Assembly: GCF_900103225.1 (NCBI RefSeq)
Contig: NZ_FNJH01000002.1
Coordinates: 840,345 to 904,344, forward strand
Length of the DNA stretch: 64,000 nucleotides
From: Pseudomonas congelans
GTDB lineage: Bacteria; Pseudomonadota; Gammaproteobacteria; Pseudomonadales; Pseudomonadaceae
Direction: 5' to 3'
Positions within the stretch are counted from its first letter, which is position 1. The number at the start of each line of letters is the position of its first letter. This document shows positions 19,030-27,366 of the stretch, piece after piece. The notes under the pieces are model-generated. The model did no database searches. It saw only the letters and a list, made by a program, of their open reading frames with translations, and was not told the origin of the DNA. The translations under genes were made by a program, and so were the position numbers.

Positions 19030-19092
19030 GCCTGTCCCGATCAAGCAGCGGGAACGAGCACCAGCTCGTTCGCCGCCGCAGTGGTGAGCCTC

Positions 19093-19620
19093 ATGAAAAA
19101 TACGCTATTGCGCATCAACGACACGCTTTATCGGGTCTGCATCGGCATTGCCGGTCTGTCGGTGTTGATCATGACCCTGATCATTCCCTGGGGCATCTTT
19201 GCCCGCTACATCCTCGGCAGCGGTTCCAGCTGGCCTGAACCCACCGCCATCCTGCTGATGGTGGTGTTTACCTTTTTCGGCGCAGCGGCCAGTTACCGGG
19301 CCGGTGCGCACATGGCCGTGTCGATGGCCGTGGACCGCATGCCGCTGCAGGTGCGCAGAGTCGCCAGCGTGGTGGTGCAGATGCTGATGGCGATCGTCGC
19401 CCTGTTCATGATCTTCAAGGGCTTCAAGCTGTGCGCCACCACCTGGAATCAATTCGTCGGCGAACTGCCGTTTCTGCGCGTCGGTATCTCTTATCTGCCG
19501 ATCCCCCTTGGCGGCCTCGTGACCCTGGTATTCGTCCTGGAAAGGTTGTTGCTGGGTGACCAGAGTCATCGCGCGGTCATGCGGTTCGACGTCATTGAAG
19601 AAAGCGAAGGTGCCGCATAA
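19093..19620 (+). CDS. TRAP transporter small permease (DctQ family)
   Basis: A 175-residue inner-membrane protein with four predicted transmembrane helices, typical of the DctQ small subunit that scaffolds the DctM permease. A GTG at 19081 is in frame, but the ATG at 19093 (MKNTLLRIND) with GGTGAG just before it is a better start. The conserved WPEP segment lies after the first helix pair. Its stop codon directly abuts the dctM-type start, showing translational coupling. Confidence 0.9.
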   Translation: MKNTLLRINDTLYRVCIGIAGLSVLIMTLIIPWGIFARYILGSGSSWPEPTAILLMVVFTFFGAAASYRAGAHMAVSMAVDRMPLQVRRVASVVVQMLMAIVALFMIFKGFKLCATTWNQFVGELPFLRVGISYLPIPLGGLVTLVFVLERLLLGDQSHRAVMRFDVIEESEGAA

Positions 19621-20901
19621 ATGGACGCTTTTATACTGTTGGGCAGCTTTATCGCGCTGATCCTGATCGGCATGCCGGTGGCCTACGCGCTGGGCCTTTC
19701 AGCCCTGATCGGCGCCTGGTGGATCGACATTCCGGCCGATGCACTGATGATCCAGATCGCGGGCGGGGTGAACAAATTCTCGCTGTTGGCGATTCCGTTC
19801 TTCGTGCTGGCCGGAGCAATCATGGCCGAAGGCGGCATGTCGCGACGCCTGGTCGCGTTTGCCGCAGTGCTGGTGGGCTTCGTGCGTGGCGGCCTGTCGC
19901 TGGTCAACATCGTGGCCTCGACCTTCTTCGGCGCCATTTCAGGTTCCTCGGTGGCCGACACGGCCTCGGTGGGCTCGGTGCTGATCCCGGAAATGGAACG
20001 CAACGGCTACCCGCGGGACTTCTCGACGGCAGTGACCGTCAGCGGCTCGGTGCAGGCGCTGCTGACACCGCCCAGCCACAACTCGGTGCTTTATTCGCTG
20101 GCAGCAGGCGGCACGGTGTCGATCGCGTCGCTGTTCATGGCCGGCATCTTGCCGGGGCTGCTGCTCAGCGCAGTGATGATGGGCCTGTGCATGATCTTCG
20201 CGCGCAAGCGCAATTACCCCAAGGGTGAAGTGATCCCCCTGCGCCAGGCACTGAAAATTGCCGGTGAAGCGCTTTGGGGCATGATGGCCATGGTCATTAT
20301 TCTCGGCGGTATTCTGTCGGGGATTTTCACTGCCACCGAGTCGGCGGCCATTGCCGTACTCTGGTCGTTCTTCGTCACCATGTTCATCTACCGCGACTAC
20401 AAATGGCGCGATCTGCCGAAACTGATGCACCGGGCGGCACGCACCATTTCCATCGTGATGATCCTGATCGGCTTTGCCGCCAGCTTCGGTTACATCCTGA
20501 CGCTGATGGAAATCCCGATGAAGATCACCACCGCGTTCCTGACCCTGTCGGACAACCGCTACGTGATCCTGATGTGCATCAACGTGATGTTGCTGCTGCT
20601 CGGCACGGTCATGGACATGGCACCGCTGATTCTGATCCTGACCCCGATTCTGCTGCCGGTCATCGTCGGTGTCGGTATCGATCCTGTGCACTTCGGCATG
20701 ATCATGCTGGTCAATCTGGGGATCGGGCTGATTACCCCGCCGGTGGGCGCGGTGCTGTTCGTCGGTGCTGCCGTGGGCAAGGTCACCATTGAAGCGACGG
20801 TAAAAGCACTGGTGCCGTTCTACGTCGCGCTTTTGCTGGTGCTGATGCTGGTGACCTACGTTCCCGCCATCTCGTTGTGGCTGCCGAGCGTCGTGCTCTA
20901 A
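19621..20901 (+). CDS. TRAP transporter large permease (DctM family)
   Basis: A 426-residue polytopic permease (about 12 helices) of the DctM family, which performs the sodium- or proton-driven translocation step. Family motifs seen include NIVASTFFGAISGSSVADTAS, the helical-hairpin region near residues 85-105, and LLGTVMDMAPLILILTPI near residue 330. With the small permease and binding protein it completes one tripartite importer, presumably for hexuronate. The start ATG immediately follows the upstream stop codon. Confidence 0.94.
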   Translation: MDAFILLGSFIALILIGMPVAYALGLSALIGAWWIDIPADALMIQIAGGVNKFSLLAIPFFVLAGAIMAEGGMSRRLVAFAAVLVGFVRGGLSLVNIVASTFFGAISGSSVADTASVGSVLIPEMERNGYPRDFSTAVTVSGSVQALLTPPSHNSVLYSLAAGGTVSIASLFMAGILPGLLLSAVMMGLCMIFARKRNYPKGEVIPLRQALKIAGEALWGMMAMVIILGGILSGIFTATESAAIAVLWSFFVTMFIYRDYKWRDLPKLMHRAARTISIVMILIGFAASFGYILTLMEIPMKITTAFLTLSDNRYVILMCINVMLLLLGTVMDMAPLILILTPILLPVIVGVGIDPVHFGMIMLVNLGIGLITPPVGAVLFVGAAVGKVTIEATVKALVPFYVALLLVLMLVTYVPAISLWLPSVVL

Positions 20902-20984
20902 AGCCTTCAGTTGCAAGGCTGCCGGAGCGCTTGAAAGGGCTCCGGCATGCACTCCTGTTGTCCAGCCAAGGAGGCTGGTTGCGT

Positions 20985-21956
20985 ATGTCTGCCCCTGCCC
21001 TGTTTCCGCGCCACATCGCCGTGCTGATCCTGGCGCTGCTGGCCTGTTCGTTTGCCGGCAATCACATTGCCGCACGTATTGCTTTCGATCATGACACCGG
21101 CCTGCTGCTGGCCATTCTCTGTCGCTCCGGCGTGACCTTGCTGGTACTGACCAGTCTGGTGCTCTGGCAACGCGAAAGGCTCAGTCTGCCCGCCAGCACC
21201 TGGCGCTGGCAGTTGCTTCTGGGGCTGCTGATCGCCACTCAGAGCTTTTGCATCTACTCGGCGGTGGCGCGTATTCCGGTGGCCCTGGCATTGCTGGTGG
21301 TCAATGTCTCGCCGATCCTGCTGGCGTTGCTGACCTGGGCGCTGGGCGGCGCCAGGCCAACCCGGCGCGCAGCAGGCCTGATGGCTCTGATTCTGTTTGG
21401 CCTGACGCTGGCGCTGGACGTGCCACAGCGCCTGTCGACTCCCGGCAGCAGCGACCCGCAATGGCTGGAGGGCGTCGCCTACGCGTCGACTGCGGCGGTG
21501 GTGTTCGCCTTTGCGCTGTGGATTACCGATAACAAACTGGCGGGCATGCGCGGCAGCGTGCGCAGCATGCTGACCATGGCCGTGGTGTTTGTCGTCGCGG
21601 CCATCGCCGGCAGCAGCGGCGTGCTGCCCGGTGGCGTGGGTCTGCCGACGAGCTCTGTCGGCTGGACCGCACTGGCCAGTCTGGTGGTCTTGTACGGACT
21701 GGGCTTCTCCCTGCTGTTCATCTGCATGGCACGACTGGACATCGCCCGCAACGCGCCGGTGATGAACATCGAGCCGGTGGCCAGCCTGCTGTTTGGCTGG
21801 CTGATTCTCGATCAATTACTCAGCAGCGGTCAGGTGGTCGGCGGGCTGATCGTGGTCAGCGGCATCGTGCTGCTGACCTGGCGGCGCGCCCAGTCGCCCG
21901 ACCCTCAATCATCCAGGAAGGCTTTGAAGCATGCCCGCGAACGTACTGATCCTTGA
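20985..21956 (+). CDS. EamA/DMT-family transporter
   Basis: A 323-residue protein with ten predicted transmembrane helices arranged as two EamA repeats (about residues 10-140 and 165-295), the drug/metabolite transporter fold. The ATG at 20985 follows a strong AAGGAGG Shine-Dalgarno; an upstream in-frame extension overlaps the permease end and is rejected. It sits 83 bases after the TRAP genes and its end overlaps the aldose epimerase start by 26 bases, so it is part of the same transcript or closely linked. Substrate unknown; export of a sugar or sugar acid is a guess from position. Confidence 0.82.
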   Translation: MSAPALFPRHIAVLILALLACSFAGNHIAARIAFDHDTGLLLAILCRSGVTLLVLTSLVLWQRERLSLPASTWRWQLLLGLLIATQSFCIYSAVARIPVALALLVVNVSPILLALLTWALGGARPTRRAAGLMALILFGLTLALDVPQRLSTPGSSDPQWLEGVAYASTAAVVFAFALWITDNKLAGMRGSVRSMLTMAVVFVVAAIAGSSGVLPGGVGLPTSSVGWTALASLVVLYGLGFSLLFICMARLDIARNAPVMNIEPVASLLFGWLILDQLLSSGQVVGGLIVVSGIVLLTWRRAQSPDPQSSRKALKHARERTDP

Positions 21957-22812
21957 AGATGGCCTGACCCGCCTGACACTGGCTCCCGATATCGGCGGCA
22001 GTATCGTCAACTGGAGTGTCCTGGCCAGCGGGCAACACCTGCTGCGCCCGAGCGACGAACAGGCTCTGGCGGCCGGGACGCCCCGTCGGCTGGCCTGCTA
22101 TCCGCTGGCGCCGTGGTCGAACCGGATCGGCAACGGCGGTTTTGACACAGCGGACGGCTGGCTGGCCCTGGAGCCAAACAGTGCCAACGACCCGCTGCCG
22201 ATCCATGGCAGCGCCTGGCAGCAGGCATGGACCGTCATCGAGCAGAGCGCTGAGCAGATCTGCCTGCAACTCGACAGCCAGACGCCATTCGCCTACCGCG
22301 CGCACCTGCGCTACACCCTGCACGACGGCACGCTGAGCATCGAACTGAGCACCACCCATCAGGATAGCCGCGCGGTCTGGCACGGACTGGGCCTGCACCC
22401 GTACTTGCCGCGCACGGCCCACACTCGCCTGCAGGCCAAGGCCGCGCAGGTCTGGCTGTGCGACGAAGCCGGTCTGCCCAGCGCCTTGCAGGACCTGCCC
22501 GCCGAGTGGAACTTCCGGCACGGCAACGCGCTGCCCGACACACGTCTGGACAACGGTTTCACCGGCTGGGATGGCCAGAGCATCATCAGCCAGCCGGACC
22601 TGGGCTATGAACTGCACTGCCAGGCCACCGGCAGCGAATACTTCCTGGTGTTCTGCCCACCGGGCCTGGACTTCTTTTGCTTCGAACCGGTCAGCCATCC
22701 GGTCAACGCGCATCATTTACCGGGGCGGCCAGGATTGAGGCTGTTGCGGCAGGGAGAGTCAGTGACTTTGAGGTTCAGTCTTCGCTACAAAGAGCTGAAG
22801 CGGCAGGCATGA
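21931..22812 (+). CDS. Aldose 1-epimerase (mutarotase) family protein
   Basis: A 293-residue galactose-mutarotase-fold enzyme. Catalytic positions of the family are present: the His in PLPIHGSAW (about residue 90), the second His in GLGLHPYLPR and the general-base Glu in FFCFEPVSHPVNA near residue 253. Such enzymes interconvert alpha and beta anomers of sugars. Uronate dehydrogenase acts on the beta-pyranose form, so an epimerase in this cluster would keep the substrate supplied. That role is inferred. It overlaps the preceding transporter gene by 26 bases and an AGGAAGG site lies before its ATG. Confidence 0.85.
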   Translation: MPANVLILEDGLTRLTLAPDIGGSIVNWSVLASGQHLLRPSDEQALAAGTPRRLACYPLAPWSNRIGNGGFDTADGWLALEPNSANDPLPIHGSAWQQAWTVIEQSAEQICLQLDSQTPFAYRAHLRYTLHDGTLSIELSTTHQDSRAVWHGLGLHPYLPRTAHTRLQAKAAQVWLCDEAGLPSALQDLPAEWNFRHGNALPDTRLDNGFTGWDGQSIISQPDLGYELHCQATGSEYFLVFCPPGLDFFCFEPVSHPVNAHHLPGRPGLRLLRQGESVTLRFSLRYKELKRQA

Positions 22813-22886
22813 ATACGTCTCTCGGTCATTCATCGAGGGGCCATCATCAACGCTGAACGACCGCTGCCGCTTCTCTTGATGCACTG

Positions 22887-22914
22887 TGATCCACTCCCCA
22901 CCCCGTTACGTAAC
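22887..22914 (+). promoter_or_regulatory. Candidate ECF-sigma autoregulatory promoter
   Basis: TGATCC at 22887-22892, 16 bases, then CGTAAC at 22909-22914. This resembles the TGATC...CGTA promoters recognised by RpoE/ChrR-type (ECF11) sigma factors. It lies 50 bases upstream of the sigma gene, as expected for self-activation. Confidence 0.6.
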
Positions 22915-22964
22915 ACCTATGCGTCGCGAACCAAACCCACACAATGGTGATCAGAAGGTGGATC

Positions 22965-23570
22965 ATGCGCATAACTGCCAGTCTCAGGACCTTCTGTCAC
23001 TTGTCCCCCTCTCACAGCGAATCGACAATCACACGACTTTGGATCGATGAAGTCACCGCCGTGGCCCGCCAGAGGGACCGCGACAGCTTTATGCGCATTT
23101 ACGATCACTTCGCTCCGCGCTTGTTGCGCTACCTCACCGGGCTGAATGTGCCAGAAGGTCAGGCCGAAGAGTTGGTGCAGGAAGTGCTGCTCAAACTGTG
23201 GCACAAGGCTGACTCGTTCGACCCGGCCAAGGCCAGCCTGGGGACGTGGTTGTTTCGCATCGCACGCAATCTTTACATCGACAGTGTGCGCAAGGACCGT
23301 GGCTGGGTGCAGGTGCAGAACTCGCTGGAACAACTCGAGCGCCTGGAGGCTCCGGTAGATCGAACACTCGACTACAGCCAGCGCCAGGAGCAACAACTGA
23401 ACAGCGCCATCCAGAACCTGCCCGCCGATCAGGCCCGAGTGTTGCGAATGTCGTATTTCGAAGCGCTCAGCCACCGGGAGATTTCCGAACGCCTTGGTAT
23501 GCCGCTCGGCACGGTGAAGTCCTGCCTGCGCCTGGCGTTTCAAAAATTGCGCTCGCGGATAGAGGAATAA
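22965..23570 (+). CDS. ECF sigma factor, RpoE/ChrR (ECF11) type
   Basis: A 201-residue extracytoplasmic-function sigma factor. Region 2 (about residues 45-115) has FMRIYDHFAPRLLRYL and the core-binding LVQEVLLKLWHKADSFD; region 4 (about 145-195) has LPADQARVLRMSYFEALSHREI and the helix-turn-helix MPLGTVKSCLR. It directs RNA polymerase to stress promoters once released by its anti-sigma partner, whose start codon overlaps its stop (TAATG). The ATG at 22965 follows AGAAGGTGG; the true start could be further in, because homologues often begin near TRLWIDEV. By family, the likely signal is singlet oxygen or organic peroxide stress. Confidence 0.9.
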   Translation: MRITASLRTFCHLSPSHSESTITRLWIDEVTAVARQRDRDSFMRIYDHFAPRLLRYLTGLNVPEGQAEELVQEVLLKLWHKADSFDPAKASLGTWLFRIARNLYIDSVRKDRGWVQVQNSLEQLERLEAPVDRTLDYSQRQEQQLNSAIQNLPADQARVLRMSYFEALSHREISERLGMPLGTVKSCLRLAFQKLRSRIEE

Positions 23571-24235
23571 TGATGGGCCCACAACATCATCCGGACGACG
23601 CCACGCTGGTCAGCTATGCCGCAGGAGCGCTGTCGCAGGTCATCTCGTTGGTCACTGCCGCGCACCTGGAGCGCTGCGCCGAGTGCCGGGCGCGGCTCAG
23701 GCAGGCCGAAGCGATTGGCGGTGTGTTGATGCAGCAGCACACCAGCAGTGTGGTGCCACTCAAGGGCAGATCGGCCATTCTGGCGCGGCTGAACGAGCAG
23801 CAAGCTGGACTTGTGCCTGCCCTGCATGCGATGCCGGCGGCCAATCAGGACCCGGACCTGATGCCCGCCTGCATGCAGGCGCATTTTGGTCGACACCTGA
23901 GCACATTGAAATGGAAGACGCTGGTTCCCGGCGTACAGCGTGTACGCGCTGAAGGTATCGAACAGGGCAACCTGATGCTGCTGAAAATCGCCCCAGGCGT
24001 GAGCATGCCGGTCCACAGCCACGAAAGCGGCGAGATGACCATGGTCCTCAAGGGCGCGTATTACGACGTACAGGGAGAGTTCGGACTCAACGATGTGGCC
24101 GATCTGGACAGTCATATCCAGCACCAGCCCATCGCCTACCCTGACCGGGAATGCATTTGCGTGCTGGCCACTGAATCGAAGCTGCGTTTCCATGGGCTGC
24201 TGGCGCGGATGATGCAGCCGTTTTTCGGGATTTGA
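23570..24235 (+). CDS. ChrR-type zinc anti-sigma factor with C-terminal cupin
   Basis: A 221-residue anti-sigma factor. The N-terminal zinc-binding domain (residues 1-80) carries the HxxxCxxC signature as HLERCAEC; the C-terminal half is a cupin with PVHSHESGEMTMVL and a later HG, consistent with a second metal site as in ChrR. The N-terminal part holds the sigma factor inactive; the cupin is needed for release in response to singlet oxygen in the family prototype. Its ATG (ATGATG at 23570) overlaps the sigma stop codon by one base, so the pair is translated together. Confidence 0.9.
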   Translation: MMGPQHHPDDATLVSYAAGALSQVISLVTAAHLERCAECRARLRQAEAIGGVLMQQHTSSVVPLKGRSAILARLNEQQAGLVPALHAMPAANQDPDLMPACMQAHFGRHLSTLKWKTLVPGVQRVRAEGIEQGNLMLLKIAPGVSMPVHSHESGEMTMVLKGAYYDVQGEFGLNDVADLDSHIQHQPIAYPDRECICVLATESKLRFHGLLARMMQPFFGI

Positions 24236-24257
24236 AAAACGGCCGCTGCGCCTGCGG

Positions 24258-25514
24258 TCAGCGCTGGACGGTTACACCCAATGAAGCCAGCGCATCCCAG
24301 TACCCAGGGTAGGTCTTGCCGACGCAATCAGGGTCGAGGATGCGGATACCGGCGATCTTCAGGCCCGCCAGCGCAAAGCACATGGCGATACGATGGTCGG
24401 AGTGAGTATCGATCAATGCATCGACCGTAGTGCCTGCCAGCGCCGGGTTGGCCTTGACGATCAGGTCGTCACCCTCTTCGACCGCCAGACCGGGTGCGAT
24501 GGCACACAGACCGTGGGACAGCGCCGAGATACGGTCGCACTCCTTGACCCGCAGGTTGGCGATGCCGACAAAGCGTACCGGCTGACGATTGAAGGCGGCC
24601 AGTACGGCCAGGGTCGGAATAGCATCCTGCATCTGCGAGCCGTCGATCACGGCCGGCATGTCCGGGAAGCTGGCGATGATCTGGCTGGCCAGCGCATCAG
24701 GCTGAGTGAATGCATCGCTGGCCACGCCGAGGTCGATAGTGCCCTTGGTCAGGGCTTGCGCAGCCCACAGATAAGTGGCCGCCGAGGCATCCGGCTCGAT
24801 GTGGAAATCCGTAGCGCGATAACCGGTAGCCGAGACTTTCCAGGCGGCGTCGCCGATGGCCTGAACCTCGGCACCGAACGCCTGCATGGCCGCCAGCGTG
24901 AGGTCGAGGTAACCACGCGCGCCGATCTCGCTGCCGGTCAGTGCAACTTCCAAAGGCCCCTTGCCACAGGCACCGGCCATCAGCAGTGCCGACACATACT
25001 GGCTGGACAGGTTGCCGTCGATTTCGATACGACCGGCCTCAAGACCGCCCTTGCCCTTGATCGCCACTGGCGGGCAACCACTGGGGGCGCTGACCTCCAC
25101 GCCCATGCGCTGCAAGGCATCGACCAGCGGGCCGATCGGGCGCTTGCGCATGTATTCGTCGCCATCCACCACGAAGTCGCCTTCGAAGTTGGCCAGTGCA
25201 GCGGTCAGAAAGCGTGTCGCAGTCCCGGCATTGCCGAGGAACAGCGCCTGCTGTGGCGCCTGCCAATGCCCGCTGCTGGTGACCACAAAGGTGCTGTCAT
25301 CCGGCTCGTCGACCTGCACGCCCATCAGACGCAAGGCTTCGGACATCACGCGCGTGTCGTCACTCTTCAGCGCGCCGGTCAGGCGGCTGGTGCCTTTGGC
25401 GAGCCCGGCCAGCAACAATGCACGGTTGGTGATCGACTTGGAGCCCGGCGGGCTGACACGCCCGACCAGCGGGCGCTCGACAGGCAAAACAGTGAGGGTG
25501 GCTTGAGGTCGCAT
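24258..25514 (-). CDS. aroA: Stand-alone 3-phosphoshikimate 1-carboxyvinyltransferase (EPSP synthase)
   Basis: A 418-residue EPSP synthase, joining shikimate-3-phosphate and phosphoenolpyruvate on the chorismate pathway. Visible signatures: PGSKSITNRALLLAGLA (residues 23-39), LGNAGTATRFLTAAL near residue 93, EYMRKRPIGPLVDAL, GNLSSQYVSALLM and VKECDRISAL. In the PEP/glyphosate loop the enteric NAGTAMRP is replaced by NAGTATRF, so the proline whose change lowers glyphosate binding (Pro101 in E. coli) is Phe. Pseudomonads usually carry EPSP synthase fused to prephenate dehydrogenase elsewhere, so this single-domain copy may be a second isozyme. Single gene, convergent with the anti-sigma gene. 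Confidence 0.9.
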   Translation of the reverse strand: MRPQATLTVLPVERPLVGRVSPPGSKSITNRALLLAGLAKGTSRLTGALKSDDTRVMSEALRLMGVQVDEPDDSTFVVTSSGHWQAPQQALFLGNAGTATRFLTAALANFEGDFVVDGDEYMRKRPIGPLVDALQRMGVEVSAPSGCPPVAIKGKGGLEAGRIEIDGNLSSQYVSALLMAGACGKGPLEVALTGSEIGARGYLDLTLAAMQAFGAEVQAIGDAAWKVSATGYRATDFHIEPDASAATYLWAAQALTKGTIDLGVASDAFTQPDALASQIIASFPDMPAVIDGSQMQDAIPTLAVLAAFNRQPVRFVGIANLRVKECDRISALSHGLCAIAPGLAVEEGDDLIVKANPALAGTTVDALIDTHSDHRIAMCFALAGLKIAGIRILDPDCVGKTYPGYWDALASLGVTVQR

Positions 25515-25610
25515 GATGTCCCTGAGCGTCAGCGGAAAAATCGCGATCCTAGCACGAGCGGGATCAAGCCCGCAGTGCAGGTTTCATTCATCGCCACGCC
25601 AGGGGAAGGG

Positions 25611-26093
25611 TCAGCTTTTCACTGAACCCGACAGTTGCTGCAGCTTGTCGTTGGCCGCCAGCAACTGATTGCGGTTGGCCGCGACGTCGGTGACGTCATA
25701 GATCACCAGACACACATGGCTGATCGCCCCGGTGGTCGAACGCAGCGGGAACAGTGTGGTGTTCTGATACATGAACTCCTCCTGCCCGGTAATCGGCTGA
25801 TAGTTCTTGAAGCGCACCAGATACGGCCGCTGCTCCCAGATGGTGAACGCCGGTGTGCCGAGAGTCACGACGTTATCGATTTTCTTGCTGAACCACTTCG
25901 CGTTGACCTCCGGAAAAATCTCGAAAAAGGTCTTGTCGACTGCCACGTAGGGCACTACGCCAGAGCGGTTTTCCATGAAGGTATTCCAGACCGTCACGCG
26001 ATAGTTCAGGTCCAGCACCACGATGCCTACGTCAATGTTCTGCGTGACGGCCAGCAACCAATGAAGCTCGTTGATTTCAATAGCGTTGCTCAT
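25611..26093 (-). CDS. PAS-domain protein paired with a response regulator
   Basis: A 160-residue cytoplasmic protein consisting of one PAS domain (about residues 15-130, beginning with the typical IDVGIVVLDLNYRVTVWN) and a short C-terminal helix. No kinase, GGDEF or chemotaxis output domain is attached. It starts 3 bases after the stop of the REC-CheC-like gene, so the two are co-translated and probably act together: a sensor without output beside a receiver-phosphatase. Ligand and partner are unknown. Confidence 0.8.
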   Translation of the reverse strand: MSNAIEINELHWLLAVTQNIDVGIVVLDLNYRVTVWNTFMENRSGVVPYVAVDKTFFEIFPEVNAKWFSKKIDNVVTLGTPAFTIWEQRPYLVRFKNYQPITGQEEFMYQNTTLFPLRSTTGAISHVCLVIYDVTDVAANRNQLLAANDKLQQLSGSVKS

Positions 26094-26096
26094 GGG

Positions 26097-27101
26097 TCAG
26101 CTCATCATGTAGGCGAGTTTTTTGGTAAGCAGCTCGACCGAATCTTCGGTGAACAGCATCAGCAGATCGAAATGCAGATTGTGGCCTTCCACGCTGTAAC
26201 TGATTTCGACCGCCAGGGTCTTTTTCCAGCGCTGTTGATTGATGCGGATAAGCTCGTCGATGCCGCCCTGCGCACCCAGCAACTGGGGATGGCCCTGCGA
26301 AAAGGCGATGTCGATCTGTTCGGCAATGCCGCTCAGGCAGGCACCGATCAGGATCGTGGACAGATCGAGCAGCATCTCCATGTCGGAACTGTCGGAGTGA
26401 TCGCCGCCCATCAGCTGCGAGATTCCGGAGATTTCCGAATCATGAAAAATCAGCAGCGCCTCACCAGAGATACCGCCACCGATATAGCCTTGACACACTG
26501 CGGTCAGACGCTGGTCACTGTGCGCATCGGCCAGCGCCATGTGCAACTCGCCGACTTCAAGCATGTTGACGTTGGGCACCGGCAACTGCACGAACACACC
26601 CAGTACCTTGGCCAGCAACGCCGCTGCACGGCCCATGGCGACGTTGATGGTTTCGCGGAAAGCATCCTGAAAGCTGATCACCCCGCCCTTGTTGTTGAGC
26701 GCTGGCAGTGCAACTGGCGACGCCGCAGGCTTGCCCAGCAGGCCAAGGCGCTCGAGTGTGCTTTTGAGTTCGTCCGGGTCGGCAGGTTTTTTCAGAAACG
26801 CCAGCGCGCCCAGCTCCATGACCCGACGTACGGCTTCGTCCTGCACGTCGCCCGACACCACAATCACCTTGGCGTCGAGGTTTTCGGCACGAATCGCCGT
26901 CAGCGTCTGGTAACCGTCCATCACCGGCATGGTCAGGTCGAGCAGGACCACTTGGCCCTGACCTTTACGAATCGCTTCCAGGCCTTCCTGCCCCTGGGTG
27001 GCCAGCGTGACCGACACATCCCAGTCTTCAGGTAGCGCGCGCAACAGCTGCTTTCGCGCCATGTTCGAGTCATCGCATATCAATAGCGCAAGCGTGGACA
27101 T
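26097..27101 (-). CDS. Response regulator with C-terminal CheC/CheX-like phosphatase domain
   Basis: A 334-residue protein. The receiver domain (1-120) has Asp10/Asp11, phospho-acceptor Asp55 in LLDLTMPVMDG, Ser83 and Lys105. Residues about 140-334 form a CheC-like domain: the first active-site helix keeps the E-x-x-N signature (Glu150, Asn153, with a downstream Pro), while the second is changed to D-L-S-T, so only one catalytic site seems intact. CheC-type domains remove phosphate from response regulators, so this protein may be a phosphorylation-controlled phosphatase in chemotaxis or surface signalling. First gene of a two-gene unit with a PAS protein. Confidence 0.83.
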   Translation of the reverse strand: MSTLALLICDDSNMARKQLLRALPEDWDVSVTLATQGQEGLEAIRKGQGQVVLLDLTMPVMDGYQTLTAIRAENLDAKVIVVSGDVQDEAVRRVMELGALAFLKKPADPDELKSTLERLGLLGKPAASPVALPALNNKGGVISFQDAFRETINVAMGRAAALLAKVLGVFVQLPVPNVNMLEVGELHMALADAHSDQRLTAVCQGYIGGGISGEALLIFHDSEISGISQLMGGDHSDSSDMEMLLDLSTILIGACLSGIAEQIDIAFSQGHPQLLGAQGGIDELIRINQQRWKKTLAVEISYSVEGHNLHFDLLMLFTEDSVELLTKKLAYMMS

Positions 27102-27366
27102 CGTGTGGTTCTCACTGCAGGAAAATCAGGCTGACCACGGCGGGCAGCACGTATACGTTTGACGGCACCATCGGAAGCGACTGACTTCGAGCCTATAACG
27201 CGAGATCAGTAACATTCAAACTAAACCTATAGCCTAAGTCGGTGATTTTTGAAGTTTCTGTAGTTTTATTCGCTATTGATTGCTGTAAATCACTATCGCG
27301 ATGTCTGAAACCTGCCTATTATCAATTGATAGATTTAATAGCAATCACTCGATAGACAGGTGTGCC
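27102..27366. other. AT-rich control region before the Xre-RES pair
   Basis: About 265 bases, AT-rich in the last 150. It contains a perfect 12-bp palindrome at 27320-27331 and short repeated words (AATCACT twice, GATTGCT with its reverse complement AGCAATC) near the antitoxin start, as expected for an autoregulated toxin-antitoxin promoter. Confidence 0.5.
27320..27331. promoter_or_regulatory. Palindromic operator candidate of the Xre-RES operon
   Basis: TATCAATTGATA, a perfect 12-bp palindrome 36 bases before the antitoxin start codon. Xre-type antitoxins usually bind such palindromes to repress their own operon. Confidence 0.5.

Noticed and set aside
19939..21075. Minus-strand ORF of 378 codons opposite the TRAP permease
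   Set aside because: Antisense shadow, very rich in His, Gln and Arg, no start signal.
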